This document shows, piece after piece, positions 54,764 through 63,195 of a stretch of 64,000 nt of DNA (the first letter of the stretch is position 1; every line of letters starts with the position of its first letter). Origin of the DNA: Legionella donaldsonii (lineage in GTDB: Bacteria; Pseudomonadota; Gammaproteobacteria; Legionellales; Legionellaceae). The notes under the pieces were generated by a model. It worked only from the letters and a program-made list of their open reading frames with translations, was not told where the DNA came from and searched no databases. The DNA is taken from positions 2,489,501 to 2,553,500 of the forward strand of contig NZ_UGOA01000001.1 of NCBI RefSeq assembly GCF_900452385.1, in the 5' to 3' direction. The position numbers and the translations under genes were made by a program.

Positions 54764-54769
54764 TATAGT

Positions 54770-54955
54770 TTAATAGTCAACAAAATCATCAAGTTCATCG
54801 CGGAGCCGTTTTTCTTCAAGCATGTTTTCAAGCCGTCTTCGAGCATCTAAAGTTGAGCCTTCCCGTATGTCATCGACATCAATCTCTTCTTCAGAATTAA
54901 CGAATACCTCTCCTTCAATCAAATCATCTTCGCTATCATCAAACAGGTCACTCAT
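54770..54955 (-). CDS. Small acidic conserved protein (PA3496-like)
   Basis: 61 residues. The N-terminal half is very acidic (MSDLFDDSEDDLIEGEVFVNSEEEIDVDD). The C-terminal half is a charged helix, LDARRRLENMLEEKRLRDELDDFVDY. This ARRR-x-E-x3-EEKRLRDEL pattern matches a conserved gammaproteobacterial family known from Pseudomonas PA3496. Its function is not settled. It is the first gene of a pair with the pabC-like gene. Confidence 0.75.
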   Translation of the reverse strand: MSDLFDDSEDDLIEGEVFVNSEEEIDVDDIREGSTLDARRRLENMLEEKRLRDELDDFVDY

Positions 54956-55142
54956 GCCATTCTCTCACGTTTAACTGTGTCATACGCTTTACAATCGCAA
55001 AGCACCAGTAAATGCAGAGCTATATATCCTTTTTTAAATTTTTTGTCTAGCCTTTTTTTAAAAAAATATTCATGAATTTCTATGCTTGAACTTATAAGCT
55101 TATCTCGCAATAATCAGGCAAGGAAAAACGAAAAATAATAAT

Positions 55143-55718
55143 ATGGCCGATCGATATAAACAGATTATTCGCAGCACTAGCCGCCAAATACGGGAACAGC
55201 TCTCTGCTGATTACCAGGAAACAGCCTCCGCGCAAGTATGCAAGCGCATTCGCGAACTTACCCAATATCGCTATGCAAAGCGCATTGCTCTTTACCATGC
55301 GATGGGAGGTGAAATTAGCCTGGATGCTTTATGGAACTCCGCTCCCCTGCATGGTAAATATTGCTATTTTCCTGCCTTAAACGACGACAAAACCCTTTCA
55401 TTTTTGCCAGCAACCCCAACCACTCCGTTTAAAGAAAATAAATATGGAATTGGGGAGCCCGATGTCGATAAAGGGGAAGCAATAGCTCCCAGGCAACTCG
55501 ATATCATTTTCTTGCCCTTGGTGGCCTTCGATGACCATTGTACACGCCTGGGAATGGGAGCTGGTTATTATGATCGCACCTTGGCTAAAGAAAATCATCC
55601 TTTACTTATCGGTGTTGCGTATGAGTTTCAACGCCAGCCTTACATAGAACCGCATACTTGGGATATTCCGCTCACAGCAGTAGTAACCCAGCGAACCATT
55701 TACTGGAGCAAACCATGA
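55143..55718 (+). CDS. 5-formyltetrahydrofolate cyclo-ligase
   Basis: Converts 5-formyl-THF to 5,10-methenyl-THF with ATP. It is 191 residues, the family length. Basic N-terminal residues (RQIREQLSADYQ), then KYCYFPALNDDKTLSF, the FKENKYGIGEP loop and the signature LPLVAFDDHCTRLGMGAGYYDRTL with the ATP-binding Gly-rich segment are present. It overlaps the EVE-protein gene by 4 bp (ATGA), so the two are coupled. Confidence 0.94.
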   Translation: MADRYKQIIRSTSRQIREQLSADYQETASAQVCKRIRELTQYRYAKRIALYHAMGGEISLDALWNSAPLHGKYCYFPALNDDKTLSFLPATPTTPFKENKYGIGEPDVDKGEAIAPRQLDIIFLPLVAFDDHCTRLGMGAGYYDRTLAKENHPLLIGVAYEFQRQPYIEPHTWDIPLTAVVTQRTIYWSKP

Positions 55719-56179
55719 CCAACTATTGGTTAATGAAATCAGAACCGTCTTGTTTCAGCATTGATGATCTACGTACAGCCGCTAATCAAATTACCGCTTG
55801 GGATGGTGTACGGAATTACCAGGCACGTAATTTTATGCGTGACGACATGAAAATTGGCGATCAAGTATTTTTTTATCACTCCAATACCAATCCACCTGGT
55901 ATTGTTGGTATTGCTGAAGTCGTCAGTGAAGCTTATCCTGATCACACCGCTTTTGACCCAAACAGTGAACACCCCGATGCCAAAAGCACGCCCGAGAATC
56001 CAAGATGGTTTATGGTTGATATCCGTTTTAAAGAGAAGTTTCCTCACATCCTTTCTCTTGATTACTTGAAGCAACACGCCGAACTAAAAAATATGCCGCT
56101 CCTCCGTAAAGGCAATCGTTTATCGGTCACACCTGTGAGTCAGGATGAGTGGCAATTTATTACGGAGAAATTACGCTAA
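55715..56179 (+). CDS. EVE domain-containing protein
   Basis: 154 residues from the ATG at 55715, which overlaps the previous stop. An upstream in-frame start would add 19 unconserved residues. MTNYWLMKSEPSCFSIDDL, WDGVRNYQARNFMRDDMKIGDQVFFYHSNTNPPGIVGIAEVVSEAYPD and PRWFMVDIRFKEKF form the PUA-like EVE fold, which in studied cases binds modified bases in RNA or DNA. The gene pair with 5-FTHF cyclo-ligase is seen in other proteobacteria. Confidence 0.94.
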   Translation: MTNYWLMKSEPSCFSIDDLRTAANQITAWDGVRNYQARNFMRDDMKIGDQVFFYHSNTNPPGIVGIAEVVSEAYPDHTAFDPNSEHPDAKSTPENPRWFMVDIRFKEKFPHILSLDYLKQHAELKNMPLLRKGNRLSVTPVSQDEWQFITEKLR

Positions 56180-56204
56180 GCACATCACGCGCCTGTATAA
56201 TCAG

Positions 56205-56363
56205 TAATCTTGGCACGTCAGCGTAATCAAGGGTTCACCCTTTCCACTACAACCCTCTCAAAGGTAGGGTAGTGGATTATTGGTATATTATGTGCGCAGC
56301 TATCGATTATCCAGTTTGGATTTGGAGAATAAAAACCTTGATTACGCTGACGCGCCATCAAGG
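56205..56363. repeat. Inverted-repeat element, family B copy 2
   Basis: 17-bp perfect arms (56216-56232 and 56336-56352, CGTCAGCGTAATCAAGG and its complement) flank about 100 bp. That interval contains a second palindrome, CCACTACAACCCT / AGGGTAGTGG. The right arm extends to CCTTGAT...ATCAAGG (56336-56363), the same unit as at 5071-5097. It fills most of the 256-bp gap between the convergent EVE and P-II genes. No gene is seen there. Confidence 0.7.
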
Positions 56364-56435
56364 CTTGTATCTTTAAAAAATAAAAAATAAGCAAGTAAAT
56401 TTTGTAATCATTTCCCCTGCTTTGAAAGATAGTCT

Positions 56436-56774
56436 CTAAATAGCATCTCCCCCCACTTCACCTGTTCTAATACGCACTACCTGCTCCAGGTTATAAACAA
56501 AAATTTTGCCGTCGCCAATCTTTCCTGTATAGGCGGCCTTGCAAATGGCATCAATTGCCACCTCAATCATATTATCAGGTAAAGCGAGTTCAATTTTTAT
56601 CTTAGGGAGAAAATCAACAACGTATTCTGCTCCTCTATAAAGTTCAGTATGCCCTTTCTGCCGACCAAACCCACGTGTTTCGGAGATCGTAATTCCTGGT
56701 ACGCCAATCTCCATGAGTGCCTCATGCACATCATCAAGTTTGAATGGCTTGATAATCGCGGTAAGCATTTTCAT
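56436..56774 (-). CDS. P-II nitrogen regulatory protein
   Basis: A trimeric sensor of 2-oxoglutarate and ATP/ADP that adjusts nitrogen metabolism. It is 112 residues. MKMLTAIIKPFKLDDVHEAL, the T-loop GFGRQKGHTELYRGAEYVVDFLPK with the Tyr at position 51 that is uridylylated, and the C-terminal block GKIGDGKIFVYNLEQVVRIRTGEVG are canonical. GlnB and GlnK cannot be told apart without amtB or nadE context, neither of which is here. It is divergent from ubiK. Confidence 0.95.
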   Translation of the reverse strand: MKMLTAIIKPFKLDDVHEALMEIGVPGITISETRGFGRQKGHTELYRGAEYVVDFLPKIKIELALPDNMIEVAIDAICKAAYTGKIGDGKIFVYNLEQVVRIRTGEVGGDAI

Positions 56775-56872
56775 AATAATTCCTTCGTTACAACCTAATT
56801 AAGTACATAGCTGATAGACTTGAGTTTTGCTAGACTATCGCCAACAGTAACTACAACAGCAGGGAGATTTGC

Positions 56873-57133
56873 ATGTTTGATCCAAAACACTTTGATGATT
56901 TAGCCCAAAAACTCTTCGCTACCCTACCTACCAGTCTACAAAATTTCGAAAAAGAGATTCAACAGAAATTCAAAGAAGTTTTGCAGGCTGCTTTTTCTCG
57001 TTTGGATTTAATCACTCGTGAAGAATTTGATGTACAAACCAAAGTACTAGCTAGAACTCGCGAAAAAGTAGATGCCTTGCAAATGCAGGTTGATACCTTA
57101 CTGGCACAACAAGCAAAGCACAAGGAAAAATAA
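56873..57133 (+). CDS. ubiK: UbiK-type ubiquinone biosynthesis accessory factor (BMFP/YqiC)
   Basis: 86 residues, coiled coil. MFDPKHFDDLAQKLFATLP, then LDLITREEFDVQTKVLARTREKVDALQMQVDTL, matches the YqiC/UbiK family, whose members trimerise through the C-terminal coiled coil and support aerobic ubiquinone synthesis with UbiJ. It lies 44 bp before the yifB-family gene, a frequent neighbour. Confidence 0.9.
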   Translation: MFDPKHFDDLAQKLFATLPTSLQNFEKEIQQKFKEVLQAAFSRLDLITREEFDVQTKVLARTREKVDALQMQVDTLLAQQAKHKEK

Positions 57134-57177
57134 AATAGCTAGCTAGTTATTCAACCGTCCAACCAATAGGAAAACAA

Positions 57178-58689
57178 ATGAACCTTGCTTTTAGCAAAAC
57201 GCGCAGTGCTATAGGCATTCTTGCGCAACCTGTATCTGTGGAAGTGCATTTATCCAATGGGTTACCCGGCTTTACCATTGTGGGTCTTGCGGAAACAGCT
57301 GTAAAGGAAAGCAAAGATCGAGTACGCAGTGCCATTATTAATAGTCAATTTGATTTCCCCTGTCGCAAAATCACTGTCAATTTAGCCCCAGCAGATTTGC
57401 CTAAATCAGGGAGCGGCTTCGATTTACCTATCGCTCTAGGCATCTTGGCTGCCTCAGGCCAAATACCTTGCCAAAAACTGGACTCTCATGAGTTTATTGC
57501 TGAATTGGCCTTGAGCGGTAATTTACGTGGAATATCAGCTATCATCCCAGCTGTGCTGGCAGCGCAGCGCGATAAGCAACAATTAATTATTGCTACTGCG
57601 GATGCAGAGGACGCTTCTTTAGTAGGCTCTGAGGGTGTTTATAGCGCTAATAATTTGCGGGAAGTCTGTAGTTATCTCTGCCAAGGTACACCACTACAGC
57701 CGCTGCCCATACGTCCGGAAATATCTATCGACAATAATCAGCTGGATTGGTCAGATGTAAAAGGACAATATCACGCCAAACAAGCGATGGAAATTGCTGC
57801 CTGCGGCGGTCATAGTATTTTGCTCTGCGGTCCTCCGGGAAGTGGTAAAACCATGTTGGCCAAACGATTTAATACATTGCTCCCACCACTGTCTGAAGCA
57901 GAAGCGTTGGAGTGTGCTGCTATCCATTCATTACGAGGACGCCTCCCTAATTTTAACGCCTGGCGCTACCCTACTTTTCGAGCCCCACATCATACTGCTT
58001 CACCAGTTGCATTGGTTGGCGGCGGCAATCCACCGAAACCCGGTGAAATATCACTTGCTCATCACGGTGTTTTGTTCCTTGATGAATTACCCGAATTCCA
58101 TCGACATGTTTTAGAAACCTTACGTGAACCCTTGGAGTCAGGAACTATTTCCATTTCAAGAGCAGCGATGCAAATGGAGTTTCCAGCCAAATTTCAACTT
58201 CTTGCTGCAATGAATCCCTGTCCCTGTGGGCAATGGGGAAATTCTCAGGCAGATTGTCTGTGTACCCCTGAACGCATCAGTCGCTATCTTGCCAAACTTT
58301 CCGCCCCTCTACTGGATAGAATTGATATGCAGATTACTATTCAGGCTTTACCGCAAGAAGAATTAATTAAACCTCACACAACAGAAAGCGGCCAAAGTAT
58401 AAAAATCAGACAGCTAGTGGAAGCGGTTAGAAAGATACAACATCAACGTCAACGCTGTATTAATGCTCAATTAAGTACAAAAGACTGTGAAGCAGTCTGT
58501 TCCCTGGAACAAGAAGAAGTCGCCTTTTTAAGTCAAGTCATGAGTCGTCTCAAACTATCTGCTCGTGCCTATCATCGCTTGTTGAAAGTAGCGAGAACCA
58601 TCGCTGATATGAATGAGTCTGAAAAAGTAACCCTGCCTGCTCTACAGCAAGCTCTCTCATTTAAGCAGACGCTACAAGGACCCAAGTAA
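57178..58689 (+). CDS. comM: YifB/ComM family Mg-chelatase-like AAA+ ATPase
   Basis: 503 residues. The N-terminal Lon-like ChlI domain is LSNGLPGFTIVGLAETAVKESKDRVRSAI. The AAA+ core has LLCGPPGSGKTMLAKR (Walker A, near 220), VLFLDELPEFHRHVLETLREPLE (Walker B and sensor) and MNPCPCGQWGNS with clustered cysteines. A C-terminal helical domain is also present. In Vibrio and others ComM is a hexameric branch-migration helicase for natural transformation. That fits Legionella's competence, along with pilT in this window. Confidence 0.92.
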   Translation: MNLAFSKTRSAIGILAQPVSVEVHLSNGLPGFTIVGLAETAVKESKDRVRSAIINSQFDFPCRKITVNLAPADLPKSGSGFDLPIALGILAASGQIPCQKLDSHEFIAELALSGNLRGISAIIPAVLAAQRDKQQLIIATADAEDASLVGSEGVYSANNLREVCSYLCQGTPLQPLPIRPEISIDNNQLDWSDVKGQYHAKQAMEIAACGGHSILLCGPPGSGKTMLAKRFNTLLPPLSEAEALECAAIHSLRGRLPNFNAWRYPTFRAPHHTASPVALVGGGNPPKPGEISLAHHGVLFLDELPEFHRHVLETLREPLESGTISISRAAMQMEFPAKFQLLAAMNPCPCGQWGNSQADCLCTPERISRYLAKLSAPLLDRIDMQITIQALPQEELIKPHTTESGQSIKIRQLVEAVRKIQHQRQRCINAQLSTKDCEAVCSLEQEEVAFLSQVMSRLKLSARAYHRLLKVARTIADMNESEKVTLPALQQALSFKQTLQGPK

Positions 58690-58701
58690 TTTGCAAAGCA
58701 G

Positions 58702-59540
58702 AATAGCAAGGAAGAGCTGCTTCCATTTCGCTAGCCTGAGTCGTTATGCTTCGATGGCCGAGCACCGCAGCGCAGCCTACATAAAAGTAGGTGAGCAGCG
58801 AAGCGCGGGATATCGAAAGAATAACCGCGAGGAAGAAGAGCAGGAGAAGGAGCTGCTTCCATTTCGCTAGCCTGAGTCGTTATGCTTCGATGGCCGAGCA
58901 CCGCAGCGCGGCCTACATAAAAGTAGGTGAGCAGCGAAGCGCGGGATATCGAAAGAATAACCGCGAGGAAGAAGAGCAGGAGAAGGAGCTGCTTCCATTT
59001 CGCTAGCCTGAGTCGTTATGCTTCGATGGCCGAGCACGGCAGCGCAGCCTACATAAAAGTAGGTGAGCAGCGAAGCGCGGGATATCGAAAGAATAACCGC
59101 GAGGAGGAAGAAGAGCAGGAGAAGGAGCTGCTTCCATTTCGCTAGCCTGAGTCGTTATGCTTTGATGGCCAAGCACCGCAGCGCAGCCTACATAAAAGTA
59201 GGTGAGCAGCGAAGCGCGGGATATCGAAAGAATAACCGCGAGGAGGAAGAAGAGCAGGAGAAGGAGCTGCTTCCATTTCGCTAGCCTGAGTCGTTATGCT
59301 TTGATGGCCAAGCACCGCAGCGCAGCCTACATAAAAGTAGGTGAGCAGCGAAGCGCGGGATATCGAAAGAATAACCGCGAGGAAGAAGAGCAGGAGAAGG
59401 AGCTGCTTCCATTTCGCTAGCCTGAGTCGTTATGCTTCGATGGCCGAGCACCGCAGCGCAGCCTACATAAAAGTAGGTGAGCAGCGAAGCGCAGGGTATC
59501 GAAGCATAACGGCCAGGATAGTAGAAATGGAGCAGCTCCG
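58702..59540. repeat. Six-copy tandem array of palindromic units (family A)
   Basis: Six copies of a roughly 90-bp imperfect palindrome centred on CCTAC-ATAAAA-GTAGG at about 58783, 58919, 59055, 59194, 59333 and 59469. Purine-rich linkers join them, with periods of 136, 136, 139, 139 and 136 bp. Copies 4 and 5 share GCTTTGATGGCCAAG where the others have GCTTCGATGGCCGAG. Only the last copy keeps a full right arm (ATCGAAGCATAACGGCCAGG). Short open frames inside are repeat artefacts. It lies between comM and an SDR gene. Confidence 0.9.
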
Positions 59541-59542
59541 TG

Positions 59543-60262
59543 TTAGAAGGGGCAATCTGTTGGCATTACTACCAAATCCCTGATACAAATCCTCTGCGGC
59601 AGTTTCCAGCAAAACATAATAATCTCCGCTAATTCTTCCGGCAGAAGGAAAGTAGGGTTACCCAATAATTCACAATAGTCAGCAAAACTGACCCCCATAT
59701 TGGCATGGATATTTGTCTTCACAAGGCCTGGCGCCACATTGATAATACGAACGTTATTTTTGGCCTCGGCCATTTGCAAACTCTCAGCAATACTGCGTAT
59801 TGCGTGTTTACTGGCATGATAACTAACAGCTGTCGGATAGGGTTTCCGATCTGCAATTGAGCTGATATTAATAATGGTGCCTGACTTTCTGGCTGACATA
59901 TCAGACAAAACAATTTTTATACCATTGATCACCCCGTGAACCAACACTTCAACTTCATAATGAGTTTTCTCAATCGGGATATCTCTGAATTCACCCACAT
60001 TGACAAAGCCAGCATTGTTAATCATACATTCGGTTTTACCGTATTTTTTTTCTGCATCGCGGACTGCTATTTCGAATCGTTCATAATCAGTAATATCCAG
60101 TGGTGCATATAGAACTTCACGCCCTTTTAATTCAGCAAGCGGTTCAATGTGGCGACTGATTAATAAACAGGGATAACCTTCATCGGTAAAACGAATTGCT
60201 AACGCTTTACCAATACCGGCGCTTGCGCCAGTAATCACAACAAGCGATTTTTGATTATTCAT
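59543..60262 (-). CDS. Short-chain dehydrogenase/reductase
   Basis: 239 residues, classical SDR fold. The cofactor motif is VITGASAGIGKALA (TGxxxGxG). NNAG occurs in MINNAGFVNVGEF, the catalytic Ser in INISSIADRKPYP, and YHASK supplies the Tyr and Lys. An Arg shortly after the second strand (LLISRHIEPL) favours NADP. The substrate is unknown. The C terminus lies next to the palindrome array. It has its own upstream region and no operon partner. Confidence 0.92.
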   Translation of the reverse strand: MNNQKSLVVITGASAGIGKALAIRFTDEGYPCLLISRHIEPLAELKGREVLYAPLDITDYERFEIAVRDAEKKYGKTECMINNAGFVNVGEFRDIPIEKTHYEVEVLVHGVINGIKIVLSDMSARKSGTIINISSIADRKPYPTAVSYHASKHAIRSIAESLQMAEAKNNVRIINVAPGLVKTNIHANMGVSFADYCELLGNPTFLLPEELAEIIMFCWKLPQRICIRDLVVMPTDCPF

Positions 60263-60568
60263 GCTGTCATTCCCTTGAGTACTCTATTAACTATAGATTA
60301 TTTTGTTGAGCCTCAGGGATTTTTACATGAACGGTTTATTATTAAATTAGGTTTGCTAATAGGGTTTAATGGTATAAGCAAAAACTAAAATTTGCCTATA
60401 CTTCAAAAAAGTAGTATTATAGAATTAGCTTGAAAATGTCTATTTTTATACTCTCAAATCGTCGTTTTATTATTTATTTAATCCTTCGTACTGTAGTTTT
60501 TAATTTTGACCTCTTCCCGCTAATTTCGCCTGTATAGGTATCTTAAATAAAAACGTAAGGATGTAGTC
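60263..60568. other. AT-rich intergenic region before the cold-shock gene
   Basis: There is no gene in 306 bases. The part next to the cold-shock gene probably holds its promoter and long 5' leader, as is usual for csp genes. I cannot place the promoter with confidence. Confidence 0.4.
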
Positions 60569-60778
60569 ATGTCTAAAACAGTCAATGGGGTTGTTAAATG
60601 GTTCAACGAAACTAAAGGATTCGGTTTTATCGAGCAAGATTCAGGGCCGGATGTATTTGCCCACTTTAAAGAAATTGTGAGTTCTGGTTTTAAAACCCTG
60701 GCAGAGGGACAGCGCGTACAATTCGTTGTAACGCAAGGGGCAAAAGGTCTTCAAGCACAGAATATAACTGTCATTTAA
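60569..60778 (+). CDS. Cold-shock domain protein (CspA family)
   Basis: 69 residues, a single OB-fold RNA/DNA chaperone. RNP1 is KGFGFIEQ and RNP2 is [21 protein letters not shown] opens the protein. RNP1 has Glu in place of the more usual Thr or Ser. AAGG precedes the ATG by 6 bp. It is a single gene ending at a strong hairpin. Whether cold induces it cannot be told. Confidence 0.95.
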   Translation: MSKTVNGVVKWFNETKGFGFIEQDSGPDVFAHFKEIVSSGFKTLAEGQRVQFVVTQGAKGLQAQNITVI

Positions 60779-60794
60779 ATTACGATATTATCTT

Positions 60795-60826
60795 AACCAC
60801 TATGTCTTGCTATAGACATAGTGGTT
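60795..60826 (+). terminator. Hairpin terminator after the cold-shock gene
   Basis: AACCACTATGTCT pairs perfectly over 13 bp with AGACATAGTGGTT around a six-base loop, followed by TATC. It begins 17 bp after the stop. The T-tract is weak but the stem is strong. Confidence 0.65.
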
Positions 60827-61021
60827 TATCAGTTCCAAAGTCTCATGGTTTTGTATAAAAATCAGATATCCCGCATTCAGCCCCAAGACATAATGAGATT
60901 GATGGGCTAATTTTATCCACTTGAAATTCCTAATCACTCAAAAACAACCTTTATAAAATGAGTATCTTTCCTGGTTAGCGATTTCTATCCTGGGAACCTC
61001 AGCAGCCTGAACAAATACAGT

Positions 61022-61924
61022 CTAATTGTTGGCTAACGCTTCAAGGATTGCCATACGCATAAAAACACCATTTTCAACCTGATTTAAAATACAAGACTGT
61101 GGTCCATCAGCAACTGCACTATCAATTTCGACACCGCGATTCATGGGACCGGGGTGCATCACTATCGCATCAGGTTTAGCGTATTTTAGGCTATCTTGAG
61201 TCAGTGCATATTCGGCACGGTATCGTGATAAATCGAGATGTTCATTTTCCAATAAACGCTCACGCTGTACTCGCAAACAGACGATCACATCCGCTTCTTG
61301 TATACCGTCTCGTAGAGAAGACGTAACACGACCAAAATGCACCGTTTGGGGCTGCCAAATATCAGGTGCTACCAAAGTTAATTCTCCTACTCCCATACTT
61401 TTACAAATACATTGCAAAGAATTTGCTACACGGGAATGAAAAATATTACCCACAATAGCGATTTTTAGTTGACGGAGATTTGGTTTTCTTTCCACGATGG
61501 TCATTAGATCAAGCATCGCCTGGCTAGGATGCGCATGCTTCCCGTCACCGGCATTGACAATATGAACCTGGTTTCCCAACGCGTCTGCCAACTGCCGTTG
61601 TAATCTATCCTGAGTATGCCTAATCACAAACAGCTTAATCCCCATTGCCGCCAACGTTTTGATGGTATCTTCAATAATTTCACCCTTGGCTTCGGATGAA
61701 TTTTGTAAATCCAAGTTAATGACCGGCATAGATAATTGCTTTGCTGCCAATTCAAAACTAACCCTGGTGCGAGTACTATTTTCATAAAAAAGATTAGCTA
61801 CGCTGGTTCGGGCACAGGAAGGGTATTGCTTGTTATGTTTAAAATAGAAGGCTCTTTCTAAAAGCGAATCAATTTGAGAGCGGGAGAGCTGACTAATTTC
61901 TAAAAAATGCTGCATGGTACTCAC
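61022..61924 (-). CDS. pyrB: Aspartate carbamoyltransferase catalytic chain
   Basis: First committed step of pyrimidine synthesis. The 300 residues fit the family. The carbamoyl-phosphate loop is NSTRTRVSFELAAK. HPSQAMLDLMTI and the aspartate-binding region VMHPGPMNRGVEID follow. No pyrI regulatory gene is adjacent. It starts 3 bp after ruvX in the order yqgE-ruvX-pyrB, related to that of Pseudomonas. A pyrimidine leader control cannot be seen, since the gene has little untranslated space. Confidence 0.95.
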   Translation of the reverse strand: MSTMQHFLEISQLSRSQIDSLLERAFYFKHNKQYPSCARTSVANLFYENSTRTRVSFELAAKQLSMPVINLDLQNSSEAKGEIIEDTIKTLAAMGIKLFVIRHTQDRLQRQLADALGNQVHIVNAGDGKHAHPSQAMLDLMTIVERKPNLRQLKIAIVGNIFHSRVANSLQCICKSMGVGELTLVAPDIWQPQTVHFGRVTSSLRDGIQEADVIVCLRVQRERLLENEHLDLSRYRAEYALTQDSLKYAKPDAIVMHPGPMNRGVEIDSAVADGPQSCILNQVENGVFMRMAILEALANN

Positions 61925-61927
61925 TGT

Positions 61928-62347
61928 CTACTGAGAGTGTTGTAGCCACTGCTCAAGAATAACACAGGCGGCGACACTATCGACTTGGGATTGCTTTATT
62001 TTACGATATCCCCCTTCGGCAAACAACTGAGCACGCGCTTCAACGGTAGACAACCGCTCATCAACCAAATGGACTGGGAGTAAAAAACGCTTGCGCAGTT
62101 GACGCGCAAAACTGCGAGCAGCAGCTGTAGTGTACTGTTCACTATCATCGATACAAGTTGGCAGCCCTACAATCAATGCTTGCGGACGCCATTCCGCGAT
62201 TATTTTTTGCACTGCATCCCAATTAGGGATCCCCAGTTTTGCATCTAACGTCGTTAAAGGCCGTGCACTACAGGTAATTTGCTGCCCTACAGCGACTCCA
62301 ATTCGCTTATAACCAAAATCAAATCCTAAGTAAACGCCATCAGGCAT
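61928..62347 (-). CDS. ruvX: RuvX/YqgF family Holliday-junction resolvase-like nuclease
   Basis: 139 residues with an RNase H-like fold. The N-terminal GFDFGYKRIGVAVG contributes the first catalytic Asp. The central ALIVGLPTCIDDSEQYTTAAARSFARQL and LPVHLVDERLSTVEA give the second acid and helix. The C-terminal QSQVDSVAACVILEQWL has the final Asp. The family matures the 5' end of 16S rRNA. It lies between yqgE and pyrB on one strand. Confidence 0.94.
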   Translation of the reverse strand: MPDGVYLGFDFGYKRIGVAVGQQITCSARPLTTLDAKLGIPNWDAVQKIIAEWRPQALIVGLPTCIDDSEQYTTAAARSFARQLRKRFLLPVHLVDERLSTVEARAQLFAEGGYRKIKQSQVDSVAACVILEQWLQHSQ

Positions 62348-62381
62348 TGAGGAAACTCCGTACTAATACATATAAAATTAA

Positions 62382-62945
62382 TCAGGCATGCCCTACGCTG
62401 GAAGTTAATTGGCTCATTTTCACACCAATGGTCATTCCGGCATACTCCCAGCGCTCTGAAAAGGGCACTTCATAGAGTAACTCTGCGGAATAAGGGCACA
62501 CTAACCAGGCATTATCCATCACTTCTTGTTCCAACTGATTTTCACCCCAACCAGCATACCCTAAAGTAACGAGTGCATCTTTAGGACCTATGTCAGCTGC
62601 TATTGCCCGAATAATATCATTTGAGGTGGTAACGGTCACGTCATCACGCAGCACCAAACTGGAGCGCCAACCACCTAATGGTCGATGAATGACAAAACCA
62701 CGTTCCGGTTGAATTGGCCCTCCAAATAACAAAGGCTTTTGGTTTTGCTCAATTCGAATCGGTTCAATTTGCATTTGCTCAAAAACCATACCCAGGGGAT
62801 ATTGCATCGGACGGTTAATAATCAATCCTACCGTACCTTGAATATGGTGTTCGCAAATGTAAATTACAGAACGTTCAAAATTGGGATCTTTCAGTGAGGG
62901 CATAGCTATCAGCAGATGATTGGCCAATGAAGTATTGATTGGCAT
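62382..62945 (-). CDS. YqgE/AlgH family protein
   Basis: 187 residues. SLANHLLIAMPSLKDPNFERSVIYICEHHIQGTVGLIINRPM, LLFGGPIQPERGFVIHRP and LVTLGYAGWGENQLEQEVMDNAWLVCP are family-defining. AlgH was first linked to alginate control in Pseudomonas. The molecular role is not known, and the constant proximity to ruvX is the best clue. First gene of yqgE-ruvX-pyrB, 34 bp before ruvX. Confidence 0.93.
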   Translation of the reverse strand: MPINTSLANHLLIAMPSLKDPNFERSVIYICEHHIQGTVGLIINRPMQYPLGMVFEQMQIEPIRIEQNQKPLLFGGPIQPERGFVIHRPLGGWRSSLVLRDDVTVTTSNDIIRAIAADIGPKDALVTLGYAGWGENQLEQEVMDNAWLVCPYSAELLYEVPFSERWEYAGMTIGVKMSQLTSSVGHA

Positions 62946-63148
62946 AGCACGCCTCCAATAATCCCTTTTAGTTAATTTAAGTATATACTAAATAAATCAT
63001 TTATATGGGAAAGAGACCTAGAATATTTTATGATCAATCAATAATTTTTTTCATTTTTCTTCTTGCTTTTTTAATGAAAACCTTGCTGTGCTTGCTTTGT
63101 TCGTTGTTATTAAATTAATGAAAAAAATAGAGGGACTCATGATAATAA

Positions 63149-63177
63149 AAGGCATTATGCTCTGAGCACAATGCCTT
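63149..63177 (-). terminator. Rho-independent terminator of the adenylate cyclase gene
   Basis: On the minus strand AAGGCATTGTGCT...AGCATAATGCCTT forms a 13-bp stem with one mismatch. TTTATTAT follows. It sits 19 bp after the stop codon of the cyclase gene. Confidence 0.85.
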
Positions 63178-63195
63178 AAAGAAGATTTTTACAAA

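Noticed and set aside
54960..55142. 6S RNA gene upstream of the 5-FTHF cyclo-ligase gene, a common position
   Set aside because: The gap is only about 180 bp, very AT-rich with homopolymer runs, and shows no long closing stem with a central bubble.
58702..59540. CRISPR array
   Set aside because: Repeat units are about 136 bp, palindromic over about 90 bp, and the linkers are also repeated. There are no unique spacers and no cas genes.
58791..59583. Five near-identical 71-80-residue open frames in the tandem array
   Set aside because: They start at GTG, repeat with the DNA period and cross palindromes. They are a by-product of the repeat.
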